A stretch of DNA of 64,000 bases from Candidatus Saccharimonadota bacterium (GCA_017460065.1 JAFUBT010000006.1:20705-84704); one strand, 5' to 3'; numbered from the stretch's first letter, positions 7,519 to 19,585 are shown. Made by a program: numbers and translations. The notes: generated by a model from the letters alone, not told the origin.

Positions 7519-9993
7519 CTATTCCTTGGTAATACTAAATACTAGTTTAGCATTTTTTAGACCAATTTTGGCAACCATACCCTTGCCAAAGGTGCCATCC
7601 AGAATCTTGTCAGCGAGCAGCGTTTCGAGCTCGTCTTCAATCGTGCGGCGCAGCGGACGTGCGCCGTTTTTCGTGTCATACCCCTTACCGATGAGATGTT
7701 TCTTGACGGCCGGTTCTAGCTGCAAGCCAAGCGATTTGGCCGCTAAGCGCTTCTTGACTTCAGCAACCATATTATCGAAGATTTTTTCAACATTTTTCTC
7801 GCTCAACGCATTAAAAGTCACGATGGCATCGAAGCGGTTGACCAATTCTGGCTTCATTAGCTTACGCAGGGCTTTCATGGCGGCCGCCTCGTTTGCGGCG
7901 TGTTCAGCCTCAAGCGCGCGTTGGTCCTTTTTGCTCTTCGCAGTAAAGCCCATCTCGGACTCGCGGTACATCTCTTCGGCGCCAAGGTTGCTCGTTAAGA
8001 TTACGACGGTATTATTGAACTTTACTTTAGTGCCCTGCCCGTCAGTTAGCGTGCCATCTTCGAGAATTTGCAAGAGAATATTGAAGACTTCGGGGTGAGC
8101 TTTTTCGATTTCGTCAAACAAAACGACGGAGTATGGATGGCGCCGGATGCGTTCAGTCAATTTACCGCCATCATCATAACCAACATAACCGGCCGGAGCA
8201 CCAACTAGGCGTGCCACGTTATGCTTTTCACCGAATTCCGACATATCAATCTTGATGAGCGCATCTTCGCCGCCAAACACTTCGCGAGCAATCACTTTAG
8301 CAAGCTCGGTTTTACCGACGCCAGTCGGCCCCAGAAAGACAAAAGAACCGATTGGGCGATGAGCGTCGCTGATACCGGAACGACCGCGACGAATTGCTTT
8401 GCTGACTGCGTCGATTGCCTCGTCTTGGCCGATGATTTCCTTCTTTAAGTGGTCTTCGAGGTGCAGCAACAGGTCTTTTTCGGAACCGTGCACGCGATTT
8501 ACCGGAATACCAGTTTTCAAACTAAGAGCCGTTGCGAGATTCTCGGAAGTGACCGCAGGAGCCTCCTTCAGTGCCTTGTTTTGCTTTTCGAGTTGCTTAA
8601 TCTGCTCTTGGACCTGGGCGGCACGCGTTTTAAATTCGGCGGCTTTTTCGTAGTTCTCACCCTCAGCAGCGTCTTCAATTTTCTGCTGCAAATCGTCGTA
8701 CTCGATTTTGAGTTTTTTGTAGGCGCTGCCGCCTTTCTTGTCGAGCGAAACGCGTGCGATGGCGCTAGCTTCGTCAATCACGTCGATTACCTTGTCTGGC
8801 ATGTAACGATCGGAGATATAGCGCTCCGATAAGGCAATTGCTTCTTCTAGAATATCATCCGAGATACGCACTTGATGATGCGTTTCATAATGCTTGCGAA
8901 TCCCCTTCAAAATACGCAAAGTAACCGTCGACGAAGGCTCTTCGACCATAACCGTCTGAAAACGACGCGCTAAAGCTTTATCTTTTTCAATATTTTTACG
9001 ATATTCGTCAAGCGTCGTTGCCCCGATTAGCTTCAAGTTATTGCGCGCCAAAGCTGGTTTCAGGATATTCGCGGCGTCCATACTACCCTCGGCTGAGCCG
9101 GCGCCAGACAGCAAATGAAGTTCATCAATGAACAGAATTACTGCATCGTCGTCCACCGCCTCGTCGATGACACCCTTAATACGCTCCTCGAATTCGCCAC
9201 GGAATTTTGTGCCAGCCACGACTGAACTCAGATCAATCTGCCAAATATGTTTGCCAACAAGCTTATCCGGTACGTCGTTCTTGGCGACCCGCATGGCGAG
9301 CCCCTCGACGATGGCAGTTTTGCCAACGCCAGCTTCACCAATAAGAACAGGATTACTCTTGCTGCGGCGGCATAGTACCGTAACAGCGCGCTCGATTTCC
9401 TGCTCGCGCCCAACAACGGTGTCGAGCTTGCCAGCCTTGGCGGCCTCGGTCAAATCCGTACCGTATTTTGACAAAAAGCGGTAAGCACTGCGTTTGCCAG
9501 CGCGGCGCTTTTGCTGTTCGAGTTTCGCTTCACTAGCGGCTTGTTCGACGATTTTCTCGACGTTAGCTGCGACGGCATCCAGATCGACATCAAGTTTATC
9601 CAATAGAATTGTCGCGCGTGAATTTGGCTGACGCACTAAGGCATAAACGATATGTTCCGTGCCAACCACTTCCAAGCCATACTCACGCGCATAATTGAGC
9701 GACATGCGCAGAGTCAGCACTGTAGCCTCGGAGAGAGACATCATCGCCATTGGTGCCGCTGGAACGTCGACCGCGACTTTGCCCTGTGCACGTTCGACTT
9801 CATTTAAATCTACGCCCTCGTCACGCAAAATCTTCGCACCGGTCGAGGCATCCTGTGCCAGCACGCCCATCAGAAGATGCTCCGTGCCCATGTATCCCTG
9901 GTTGTAACGTTTGCTGTAATAGTCGGCCTTCTGCAGGGCAAAACGAGCATCTTCGCTCAAGTGGCTCATAATCTCGTTAAATTCATCCATCAT
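7519..9993 (-). CDS. clpC: ATP-dependent Clp protease ATP-binding subunit ClpC
   Basis: 824 aa, full length. It is a Hsp100 unfoldase that feeds ClpP. Seen in order: two Clp N-domain repeats (about 8-145), first AAA+ domain with Walker A GEAGVGKT (219-226) and Walker [10 protein letters not shown], a UVR/M domain (about 425-470), and second AAA+ domain with GPTGVGKT and [13 protein letters not shown] hydrophobic MGF tripeptide after EMYRESE sits where ClpP-binding loops occur. The M-type middle domain and UVR motif separate ClpC from ClpA. The start is the first of two ATGs, with GGAGAAAT upstream. A perfect CIRCE covers its promoter. Confidence 0.97.
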   Translation of the reverse strand: MMDEFNEIMSHLSEDARFALQKADYYSKRYNQGYMGTEHLLMGVLAQDASTGAKILRDEGVDLNEVERAQGKVAVDVPAAPMAMMSLSEATVLTLRMSLNYAREYGLEVVGTEHIVYALVRQPNSRATILLDKLDVDLDAVAANVEKIVEQAASEAKLEQQKRRAGKRSAYRFLSKYGTDLTEAAKAGKLDTVVGREQEIERAVTVLCRRSKSNPVLIGEAGVGKTAIVEGLAMRVAKNDVPDKLVGKHIWQIDLSSVVAGTKFRGEFEERIKGVIDEAVDDDAVILFIDELHLLSGAGSAEGSMDAANILKPALARNNLKLIGATTLDEYRKNIEKDKALARRFQTVMVEEPSSTVTLRILKGIRKHYETHHQVRISDDILEEAIALSERYISDRYMPDKVIDVIDEASAIARVSLDKKGGSAYKKLKIEYDDLQQKIEDAAEGENYEKAAEFKTRAAQVQEQIKQLEKQNKALKEAPAVTSENLATALSLKTGIPVNRVHGSEKDLLLHLEDHLKKEIIGQDEAIDAVSKAIRRGRSGISDAHRPIGSFVFLGPTGVGKTELAKVIAREVFGGEDALIKIDMSEFGEKHNVARLVGAPAGYVGYDDGGKLTERIRRHPYSVVLFDEIEKAHPEVFNILLQILEDGTLTDGQGTKVKFNNTVVILTSNLGAEEMYRESEMGFTAKSKKDQRALEAEHAANEAAAMKALRKLMKPELVNRFDAIVTFNALSEKNVEKIFDNMVAEVKKRLAAKSLGLQLEPAVKKHLIGKGYDTKNGARPLRRTIEDELETLLADKILDGTFGKGMVAKIGLKNAKLVFSITKE

Positions 9994-10027
9994 TGTTCGT
10001 ATTTCTCCAAAAACTAAGTGTATCTCT

Positions 10028-10065
10028 ATTGTAGTAAATTAGCACTCATGAGTCAAGAGTGCTAA
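10028..10065 (-). promoter_or_regulatory. CIRCE operator with embedded clpC promoter
   Basis: TTAGCACTC-N9-GAGTGCTAA (10039-10065), a perfect HrcA site. On the minus strand TTGACT (10056-10051) lies in the loop and TACAAT (10033-10028) follows after 17 nt, the same geometry as at clpP. Confidence 0.93.
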
Positions 10066-10068
10066 ATA

Positions 10069-13079
<3,011 letters not shown>

Positions 13080-13093
<14 letters not shown>

Positions 13094-13961
13094 TTTCGAG
13101 CCTTTCGATGCGAGATTCAATGGTCGGATGCGTCGAGAACAGTTTGCGCAGGAAAGATTTGCGTAAAGGGTTGGCAATATACATGGCCTCCGAAGCAATG
13201 TTTTGCTGATGCATGGGCTGAGCATGCGAATCAAGCTTGCGCAGTGCGCTAATCATGCTGTCGGGATTACCGGTGAGGCTAGCCGAAGAAGCGTCCGCAA
13301 GGTACTCACGCTGGCGAGACACGCCTAACTGGATAATCGTGGCAATCAAGGGCGAAAGAATCAAAACCACAACAGCGATTAGTACACCAATCGGCGAGTT
13401 GTCTTCCTCGTCGCGGTCACTATAAAACAACACGCGCAGGCCAAAATCAGACAAGAGACCCACTAGTGAGACTAGGCCAAACACGATCATTGAAACGCGA
13501 ATGTCGTAATTGCGCACGTGAGACAACTCGTGCCCCATGACGGCGCGAAGCTCCTCGTCGTCCATAATCTCGAGCAGCCCCGTAGTGGCGGCCGCACAGG
13601 CGTGCTGGGGATCACGGCCAGTAGCGAAGGCGTTGGGCGAACTATCGTTCATAATATAGACGCGCGGCATCGGTAACTTGGCGTCTTCAGCCAGAGCGGC
13701 GACGATTTGATAGTAGCGCGGATTGTCGGCTGGGCCAATTTCGCGGGCGCCCGCCGAAGCGATAGCGAGCTTATCGGCAAAGAAATATTGAAATAGAGCA
13801 TAAAGCATTGATATAACCGCAAACCAAACTAGAATACGTGGATTTGAGTTGAGCCAAGCAAAAATTGCGCCAATTACGACCATGAGAGCCACGAACATCA
13901 GCATAATAAAAACCGTGTTGCGATGGTTCTGCGCAATCTGCTTCTTTAAATTCGTAGCCAT
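13080..13961 (-). CDS. htpX: Protease HtpX homolog (M48 membrane metallopeptidase)
   Basis: 293 aa from the ATG at 13961; earlier in-frame codons lie upstream of the -10 box. HtpX degrades damaged membrane proteins. Two N-terminal TM segments (about 18-56) precede the zinc motif HELSH (VMGHELSHVRNYD, about 136) and two further TM segments; the third ligand Glu lies in the REYLADA segment. The C-terminal STHPTIESRIERL is typical of M48B proteins. The -10 box TACAAT ends 6 nt before the ATG, so the message is probably leaderless. It heads the htpX-membrane protein-ligA operon. Confidence 0.95.
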
Positions 13962-13967
13962 GCTTAT

Positions 13968-13973
13968 ATTGTA
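13968..13973 (-). promoter_or_regulatory. htpX -10 box, leaderless start
   Basis: Extended TGC-TACAAT ending 6 nt before the ATG at 13961; no room for a Shine-Dalgarno. Confidence 0.65.
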
Positions 13974-13999
13974 GCATTTTGGGCAACGATGTGCGACCC

Positions 14000-16234
14000 C
14001 TAACAGTGGTAGCGTTGGATATAACTGCAGCCATAGCGATAGTTGGTGCAATAGCTAATATTGCCTTTGCGCCGGAGCTCGCCAATTTGACAACGTGGGC
14101 AAAGTTTTTGATATAACTCTGCTAAATCATCAGATATTTCATAAAGAAAAAGCGATGGGTGGCAACGCTCGGCAATAAGAAAACTCGCCTTGCGAGCCCG
14201 CGTGATAGCTACGTAGAATAAGCGTCGCTCTTCGGCAAACATAAAGTCATCTGGCGTCGACAGCAGAAAATCACTCAACGGATCGTTCTCGCGCGTTGCT
14301 GGCATACCCGTGGGCGTGGCGTTCATGTTTAGTACGACGACGTAATCACGAGTGATGCCCTTGGATTTATGGATTGAGCAGAATGGGATTTTTTGACCGC
14401 GCCACGAAATAGAGTCTACTCCCAAAACCCTAAGACCGGAGCGCTCCTTGATGCGACGAATATCGTGATTGTAACGCGAGATAATCTGGACATCATGCAA
14501 GTCGGTGATTTTGGCGAGTATTTGCAATAGTGCGTCAGTGTCGTCGCCCTTACGCTCACTCAGAACAATCTGGATAGGAGTGCACCTGTGACGACTACCA
14601 CGAATATCCTTGGATACTTGCGTAGGGTTCTTCATGATAAAGCGTGAGCTTAACTTGATGGTTGGCTGGCCAAAACGATGCGTTTGCTCGATGAGGCTGC
14701 GCCTAGTATGCAGGCCAAAAGCGTTTTCGAAGTCATGGATTAGCGCCAAATTACTACCAGTGAAACGATAAATCGACTGCCAATCATCGCCCACGGCGAA
14801 GAAACGACAGGAGGGGTTCTTATGCAAAATCGCCCGAATTAGCTGGCTGCGATTGGGTGATAAATCCTGTGCCTCGTCCAGCAGAACGTAGCGATAATTT
14901 GCCGCACATTCGGGAATTTCCTGCACAGCGCGGCTGGCGTCGTTGATCATATCGGCAAAATCATAGCTACGTGTGTGCTCAAGTTGACGCTGATAAGCGT
15001 TGAAGACAGGCTGGAATAGGCGCAAGAAGGCCCGACTACGACAACGGGCATAACGATCGCCCTGCGCGCGAATAGCGGCGCGGAACTGGCAAAAATCATA
15101 TAGGCTATTCTTGAATTGCGTGATATACGAGCAAAGATAGCGCAGAAATGCATCCAAGTCGGCGCGATATTCGGGGTTTTTCACAATCGCCTGTAGCGCT
15201 TGCTGCTCCGTCCTACGGCGGGGGCGTAAGCCGTGCGCTTTGAGAAATTTGGCAAGCTTACGATACGCCTCCCCCTGTACTCAATCGTTGCTCGTCAGAA
15301 GTAAATATGGCGTGCGATGCTTGCGGTGCAAGCGGCGACGCCAGCGAAAGTCTGTCAGATACTGGCGGCCATAGTAGCTGTGACGCATAGGGCCAAGCAC
15401 AATAATGTCGACGTAGACCGTACGGCGTTTATGCCCAATCGTAAAGCTAGGGCGATAGCTCTGATTATAGGTATAAGGCTGGGCGTGAACGTAATTGAGT
15501 TGATGAAGATAGAGCCAATTTGCCAGTAGTTGCGCTTCTTTGTGGCGAATCGGGGCACCAGCCAACGTATGATGGCGAGACGCACTTGACGCTTGGTTGA
15601 CGGCGCCGCGTAGGTACATCTGATTAAACAAAATACGCAAACGATGGCCACTATGCTCGCCAGGATTGCGCGGCGTGGCATAGAAAAATAGCAGATAATC
15701 ACAAAACCGGCGAGCATATTGCAGATCTTGGCAGCACAAACGTCAGACATAGCTACGCACAAAAGCTAAGGCTTCGGCCTCGGAGAGCAACCGCCGCGAC
15801 GCTAGGCCGTCATGCTCTACAAACTGCAATAGACTGTTGCCGAGACCATGAAAAGTCCGGATTTCAACGTCAGGATGAGCGCAGCGCTCGTGCAATTCGG
15901 TGACGGTCTTCTTAGTAAACGAAATAACTAGTATTTGCGGCGGCGCAATATGTAGTCGCTCAACAAGATAATTAATCTTCGCCATCAGGCTCATGGTTTT
16001 ACCACTACCGGCTGACGCAAGAACTAACTGCGCGTCCTCGCAGGCAATTACCGCTTCGTGCTGCTGGCGATCAAGCCGACAGTCGCCAAGTGACATAGGA
16101 TGCCGCAGCTGACGCCAAATGAATATTCTATTGTGTAGCCGGCGTAGACGTTCCGTCCACGCACTTTTTATCTTTAGCTGTGATGCGGCGATATAAACTG
16201 GTGAGGCAATAATCTGGATAATTTGTTTTCACAT
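14000..16234 (-). pseudogene. Helicase IV-like UvrD-family helicase gene with three in-frame TGA codons
   Basis: One uninterrupted reading frame of 745 codons, broken only by TGA at 16231-16229 (codon 2), 15745-15743 and 15283-15281; no TAA, TAG or frameshift occurs before the final TAG. The order of parts is that of helicase IV: N-terminal helix with HNRIFIWRQL, Walker A ASAGSGKT (about 16020), SFTKKTVTEL, an inserted nuclease-like segment with degenerate acidic residues (YRPSF...VYVDIIV), GDDWQSIYRF, HKSKG, YVAITRARK, and a C-terminal Cys4 zinc ribbon (CPRC...C...C). A GACAAT box ends 6 nt before the ATG at 16234, the leaderless pattern of this genome. Either a young pseudogene or a gene read through TGA; see findings. 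Confidence 0.8.
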
Positions 16235-16288
16235 AGTTATATTGTCGCGCAGTTGGAAGATATTAAAAGCACGAGCATAATGTAGTTT

Positions 16289-16320
16289 GCAAAAAACAAA
16301 AAGCACGCCTAACGGCGTGT
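16289..16320 (-). terminator. Terminator of tRNA-Gly
   Basis: ACACGCC / GGCGTG hairpin followed by a T-run on the minus strand, 4 nt after the tRNA CCA end. Confidence 0.8.
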
Positions 16321-16323
16321 AAA

Positions 16324-16399
16324 TGGTGCGGGTTAAGAGACTCTAACTCTCGACCTCTTCCTTGGCAAGGAAGCGCTCTAACAACTGAGCTAAACCCGC
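16324..16399 (-). tRNA. tRNA-Gly (GCC)
   Basis: 76 nt including an encoded CCA. Acceptor stem GCGGGTT / AACCCGC, anticodon stem CTTCC / GGAAG around the loop TTGCCAA, giving anticodon GCC. The D arm TAGCTCAGTTGTTAGAGC is standard. It lies alone, with its own terminator, directly after the helicase gene on the same strand. Confidence 0.95.
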
Positions 16400-16446
16400 A
16401 ACTGAGTGTTATTATACAGCAAAACGACGTTTTTGAAAAGGCGAAA

Positions 16447-16480
16447 AGCAAAAAGCCCAGACGAACCGCCTGAGCTTTCT
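16447..16480 (-). terminator. Terminator of the DUF308 gene
   Basis: AAAGCTCAGGCGG / TCGTCTGGGCTTT stem with a T-run on the minus strand, beginning about 11 nt after the stop codon. Confidence 0.75.
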
Positions 16481-16490
16481 AAGGCAATTT

Positions 16491-17162
16491 TTACTTTTTC
16501 TTGACGACCTCGGCCTCGTCAGCCTGGTTGAGCTTGGCTTTGTGGGCGTTGCGGCGACGTTCAGCGCGTTCTTGCTCAAACTCTAGGTTCTTAGTATCGG
16601 CGGTCTCGACCAGAATAGATGCGCCATCAATCAGCAAATAGAGTCCGAGGACGACGTTGAACAGAGCGACCGAAGCCATTGGCATTACGAAAAACAGGAA
16701 GGCGCACAAAATGCGAAAGCTGCCATCCACTACAACCCAGCCGCAGTTTTTGACGCCAAAAGCGCGCAATTGGGCGGCGTAACTGAGCTTGGCAACGCCG
16801 GAGATTAGGAGATATATGCCGATAGCGCAGGAGAAGATTGTCAAAGCATCACCAGCCGGCATCTGCACGAGTAAAGCACCAATAATAATGTTGAATATTG
16901 CACTCAACAGCTTACTAGCGGGCCGAATCAGCACTGGGGCGGTAAAATACTCGAAGAAACGAACGATACCGATAGAGAGGATAATGACTGCAATAATCGT
17001 CTTAAAAACAGCAGCGCTCTTGAGCGGAGAAAAGAGGCAGGCTGCGCCAAATAACAGTAGTAGAACGCCAACAATATAGCCAGCTATCCTGACCCAGCGC
17101 ATCCGTTGATTCCAGCGTTTTTTAAACTCTTTTGCAATATCCCCACCGATTTCGATTTTCAT
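16491..17162 (-). CDS. HdeD/DUF308-family membrane protein
   Basis: 223 aa with about six TM segments in three pairs. Each pair ends in a short Gly-containing turn, e.g. IIAVIILSIGIVRFFEYF, IIIGALLV and NVVLGLYLLIDGASIL. This internal repeat of helix pairs is the DUF308 (HdeD-like) pattern; HdeD is an acid-stress membrane protein in Escherichia coli, but the role here is unknown. A charged, Ala/Glu/Lys-rich C-terminal tail of about 35 residues ends in VVKKK. The start ATG at 17162 has GGAGAT upstream, and the gene stands alone with its own terminator between tRNA genes. Confidence 0.75.
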   Translation of the reverse strand: MKIEIGGDIAKEFKKRWNQRMRWVRIAGYIVGVLLLLFGAACLFSPLKSAAVFKTIIAVIILSIGIVRFFEYFTAPVLIRPASKLLSAIFNIIIGALLVQMPAGDALTIFSCAIGIYLLISGVAKLSYAAQLRAFGVKNCGWVVVDGSFRILCAFLFFVMPMASVALFNVVLGLYLLIDGASILVETADTKNLEFEQERAERRRNAHKAKLNQADEAEVVKKK

Positions 17163-17240
17163 GTCAATCTCCTAAAAATGCTACTGTTTATTATTCTAAC
17201 ACAACCGTACAAAAAATCAGGCCGATGCCTGCTATTGCGC

Positions 17241-17327
17241 TGGTGGGCGAGATGGGACTCGAACCCATAATCCGGTAAAGGAAGCAGATTTTAAGTCTGC
17301 CGCGTATACCAATTCCGCCACTCGCCC
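17241..17327 (-). tRNA. tRNA-Leu (TAA)
   Basis: 87 nt including CCA, class II with a long variable arm. Acceptor GGGCGAG / CTCGCCC, anticodon stem GCAGA / TCTGC around CTTAAAA, anticodon TAA, T arm GGGTTCGAGTCCC. It lies 4 nt after tRNA-Cys and is probably transcribed with it. Confidence 0.95.
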
Positions 17328-17331
17328 GTGA

Positions 17332-17405
17332 TGGAGGCGCGTACCAGAGTTGCACTGGTCTAAAAGGTTTTGCAGACCTCTGCGTAACTGCTCCGCCAAC
17401 GCGCC
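17332..17405 (-). tRNA. tRNA-Cys (GCA)
   Basis: 74 nt including CCA. Acceptor GGCGCGT / ACGCGCC with discriminator U73, the identity base of tRNA-Cys; anticodon loop CTGCAAA with GCA. First of a tRNA-Cys/tRNA-Leu pair. Confidence 0.93.
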
Positions 17406-17475
17406 GTAGCCCTAGTATAGCATGTTTAGCGCCGGAAAGACGCACTCCGGACACAGCTAGGCTATATTGCCACGT

Positions 17476-17605
17476 AAAAAACAGGCCTTAAGGCCCATGA
17501 TGCTTTTGAGGGGCTTACGGTCTACTGATTGATTATCTACCAGTAGACATCAGCTCCACACTTCGAACTAGGCTACTCCCTCAAAGGTCGCCAGAGTTCG
17601 TCTGT
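17476..17605 (-). ncRNA. Candidate structured small RNA A (6S-like shape)
   Basis: About 130 nt of minus-strand transcript with its own promoter (TTGACC-N16-TAAAAT) and an intrinsic terminator (GGGCCTTAAGGCC plus T6). It encodes no ORF. A closing stem pairs 17503-17512 with 17578-17587 (CTTTGAGGG / CCCTCAAAAG). An asymmetric bubble and an apical hairpin (GTCTACTG / CAGTAGAC, 17520-17527 with 17541-17548) complete a rod. Closing stem, large bubble and apical stem are the plan of 6S RNA, the RNA polymerase regulator. The GAGGGAGTAGCC string also recalls yybP-ykoP aptamers, but no gene follows in sense except the tRNAs. Confidence 0.55.
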
Positions 17606-17610
17606 ATACT

Positions 17611-17638
17611 ATTTTAGCGCAAGCGGGATTTTGGTCAA
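17611..17638 (-). promoter_or_regulatory. Promoter of candidate sRNA A
   Basis: TTGACC (17638-17633), 16-nt spacer, TAAAAT (17616-17611) on the minus strand. A plus-strand TATAAT (17653-17658) lies in the other direction about 20 nt away. Confidence 0.65.
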
Positions 17639-17745
17639 TATTGATTTTGCGATATAATATTGTATAATTTTTTGATGTTTTCCAGGGATGAAACTCCAAA
17701 AACTATTGATTTTTAACGAAACCATTGTGAAATATGTTGCCCCAA

Positions 17746-17774
17746 TTGGCAGCCAGAGCGGAATATATTAAAAT
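17746..17774 (+). promoter_or_regulatory. Promoter of the superoxide reductase operon
   Basis: TTGGCA, 17-nt spacer, TAAAAT; the leader to the start at 17799 carries Shine-Dalgarno AAGGAGG. Confidence 0.7.
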
Positions 17775-17798
17775 GGAGCTAACAAGCTAAGGAGGTTT

Positions 17799-18194
17799 AT
17801 GCAAGCAGAACAAACTGGTCTGAAATTCTACCGTTGCAACACTTGTGGCAATCTGTTTATGGTGATGGACGATTCTGGCGTTGTGCCGCAATGCTGTGGC
17901 ACGGACATGGAACTTCTGGCGCCACATTACGGGCGCGATGGGGCTGAAAAGCATATCCCAGTGATCGAGCGTGGGGCAGACGGCGTTACTGTAAAGGTAG
18001 GTTCTACGCCTCATCCGATGACGGCCGAGCATCATATCGAATGGATTATTCTAACGAACGGCCGGTGGGTTCAAGTCCAAAAACTTGACGCAACTGCCGC
18101 ACCAGAGGCGCATTTTGCAGTTACGGACGCCACCGCAGAGTTACGAGCCTACGCATTTTGTAATCTACACGGTCTATGGGTCAGCGAAAAATAG
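17799..18194 (+). CDS. dfx: Desulfoferrodoxin (superoxide reductase)
   Basis: 131 aa, the usual length of two-domain superoxide reductases, which reduce superoxide to peroxide without making oxygen. The N-terminal desulforedoxin domain has the four rubredoxin-type cysteines (CNTC at 13-16 and CC at 32-33). The catalytic domain has the Glu-Lys-His patch (EKHIPVIE, about 50), HPMTAEHHIEWI (about 72) and CNLHGLW (about 121), which supply the four His and one Cys of the iron site. The start has AAGGAGG 4 nt upstream. First gene of an operon with a CPTC membrane protein and a DsbA-like protein. Confidence 0.95.
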   Translation: MQAEQTGLKFYRCNTCGNLFMVMDDSGVVPQCCGTDMELLAPHYGRDGAEKHIPVIERGADGVTVKVGSTPHPMTAEHHIEWIILTNGRWVQVQKLDATAAPEAHFAVTDATAELRAYAFCNLHGLWVSEK

Positions 18195-18820
18195 CACTTA
18201 CGAAGCGTTTGCGTAAGGCTGCGGGCAATTTCGCCGACAAGAGTAAATTTGCTTTACTTGGCTACCGTAGCTTATTGTCGTCCTGGACCTACGCCCTGTT
18301 GTCGCTACTTTTCGCCCTCATATTTCTCTATATTCTGACGCAGTTACAGGAGGGCGGCTACAGTTGGGGGCTGTTGTGGTCGGGGCTACCGGCGGCACGC
18401 AAAATTGGCATTTTCTGGGATAGCTGGTTATTGATTGGCAACTGTTTTACGAGTCTGGGCGGTCTTAGCTTAGTCCTACTGGCTATCATGCAAGCATTAG
18501 CACTGAGCGGCATTATCTATGCTCTGCGCCACCGCCAAAAAGAACAGGCGCTCAACACGGCCAGCACGGGCGGCATTGCCTCGATTTTAGCCTTTGTAAC
18601 GCTCGGTTGTCCGACTTGCGGGCTGAGTCTCCTGACGCCAATTCTGACGATGTTTGCCGGCACAGGCGCAGTAGCTATGGCCGAGCAACTTGGCTGGTTT
18701 TTAACCGGAGTGGCGTTTTTACTACTTATCTATACTATTGTTCAGTTAGGGTATATCATCTTCGTCGACATGAGTGCCGCAAAGACGGCAAAAAAGGAGG
18801 AACATGCAAAGAGCAATTAG
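18176..18820 (+). CDS. Membrane protein with a CPTC motif
   Basis: 214 aa; the ATG at 18176 lies inside dfx (19-nt overlap), so it is translationally coupled. A basic N-terminus is followed by about five TM segments. Between them, LGCPTCGLSLLTP (about 143-155) places a CxxC motif at the start of a membrane helix. I do not recognise the family. With a superoxide reductase upstream and a CPYC thioredoxin-fold protein downstream, a role in membrane thiol-disulfide exchange, for example re-oxidising or reducing the DsbA-like partner as DsbB/VKOR or DsbD proteins do, is a reasonable inference, not shown. Confidence 0.75.
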   Translation: MGQRKIALTKRLRKAAGNFADKSKFALLGYRSLLSSWTYALLSLLFALIFLYILTQLQEGGYSWGLLWSGLPAARKIGIFWDSWLLIGNCFTSLGGLSLVLLAIMQALALSGIIYALRHRQKEQALNTASTGGIASILAFVTLGCPTCGLSLLTPILTMFAGTGAVAMAEQLGWFLTGVAFLLLIYTIVQLGYIIFVDMSAAKTAKKEEHAKSN

Positions 18821-19538
18821 AATCATCGCACTTGTGTTAGCTATTGGCTTTTTCGGTTTTTTGGTCGTTAGTGCTATGGTGAGCAGCAATAATAACGCAC
18901 GTGAGGTCTGGAACGAAGCGATGACGCTTGGCGACCGCGAAACAGCAAAACATTATTACTATGACTACACGGACATCATGTGCCCCTACTGCGACAAATT
19001 CGCCAACGCCGTAGCGGCCCACCAAGAAGAATTCGAGCGCGATTACATTCAAGACAAAAACATCTTCTTCGAAGTGCGTTTGACGGATATCTTGTACGTT
19101 TACCACAAAGACGAACACGAGGGCGCAATAAACAGCCGCAATGCAGCCCTGAATGCCTACTGCGCAGCCGATCAGGGCTATTTCTGGGAATACTACCATG
19201 GCATTTTGGCAAAACTTTATGCCGACTACCATTCGAAAGGTATCGGCGTCGATCAGTATTCGGAGCATATTCCCAAGCTAGAAGATAGCTATTTCCGCTC
19301 CGTTGCCAAAGAGATTGATAGCTTAGATTACGACCGTTATAAGAGTTGTGTCATCAACGAGGACAAAGCCGACGAACTCGACAAGAACACCCAACGCGCC
19401 GCCAAAATCACGCCAAGCGGCGTGCCCTACTTTGTGTTTGATAAATACACGACGAACGGCTTCCTGGGTAAGTGGGATGCCGAAAATTACGACTGGGAGC
19501 AAGCCAAAATACTGTTAGATGCGGGCCTAAGCAAATAA
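18804..19538 (+). CDS. DsbA-family thioredoxin-fold protein, membrane-anchored
   Basis: 244 aa from the ATG at 18804, which has the Shine-Dalgarno AAGGAGG 5 nt upstream; a frame open to 18774 lies inside the previous gene. A single N-terminal TM segment (about 5-24) anchors an extracytoplasmic DsbA-like domain. The redox motif is CPYC (DIMCPYCDKF, about 55). The cis-Pro region SGVPYFVFDKY (about 207) matches the family. Predicted to form or isomerise disulfides outside the membrane. It overlaps the CPTC membrane gene by 17 nt, and a bidirectional terminator follows. Confidence 0.85.
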   Translation: MQRAIRIIALVLAIGFFGFLVVSAMVSSNNNAREVWNEAMTLGDRETAKHYYYDYTDIMCPYCDKFANAVAAHQEEFERDYIQDKNIFFEVRLTDILYVYHKDEHEGAINSRNAALNAYCAADQGYFWEYYHGILAKLYADYHSKGIGVDQYSEHIPKLEDSYFRSVAKEIDSLDYDRYKSCVINEDKADELDKNTQRAAKITPSGVPYFVFDKYTTNGFLGKWDAENYDWEQAKILLDAGLSK

Positions 19539-19566
19539 AAAATACCCCCGCGCAGGGGGTATTTTG
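19539..19566. terminator. Bidirectional terminator
   Basis: AAAATACCCCC / GGGGGTATTTT stem with a GCGC-A loop between the converging dsbA-like and slipin genes. Confidence 0.85.
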
Positions 19567-19585
19567 ACGCAGCACAGCATAAAGC

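Noticed and set aside
13094..13234. Longer N-terminus for the membrane protein between htpX and ligA
   Set aside because: The extra 47 codons lie inside htpX in another frame, are Cys/Arg-rich and unlike the rest; the ATG at 13093 overlaps the htpX end in the usual coupled way.
14000..16234. Genome-wide recoding of UGA (as in SR1/Gracilibacteria)
   Set aside because: prfB (RF2) is present, and UGA ends the PEP-synthase-like, Nudix and galU genes exactly where the next start codon overlaps.
17640..17745. Plus-strand TATAAT boxes at 17653 and about 17663 as the start of another small RNA
   Set aside because: No terminator or stable fold follows before the superoxide reductase promoter, so it could simply be an AT-rich stretch.
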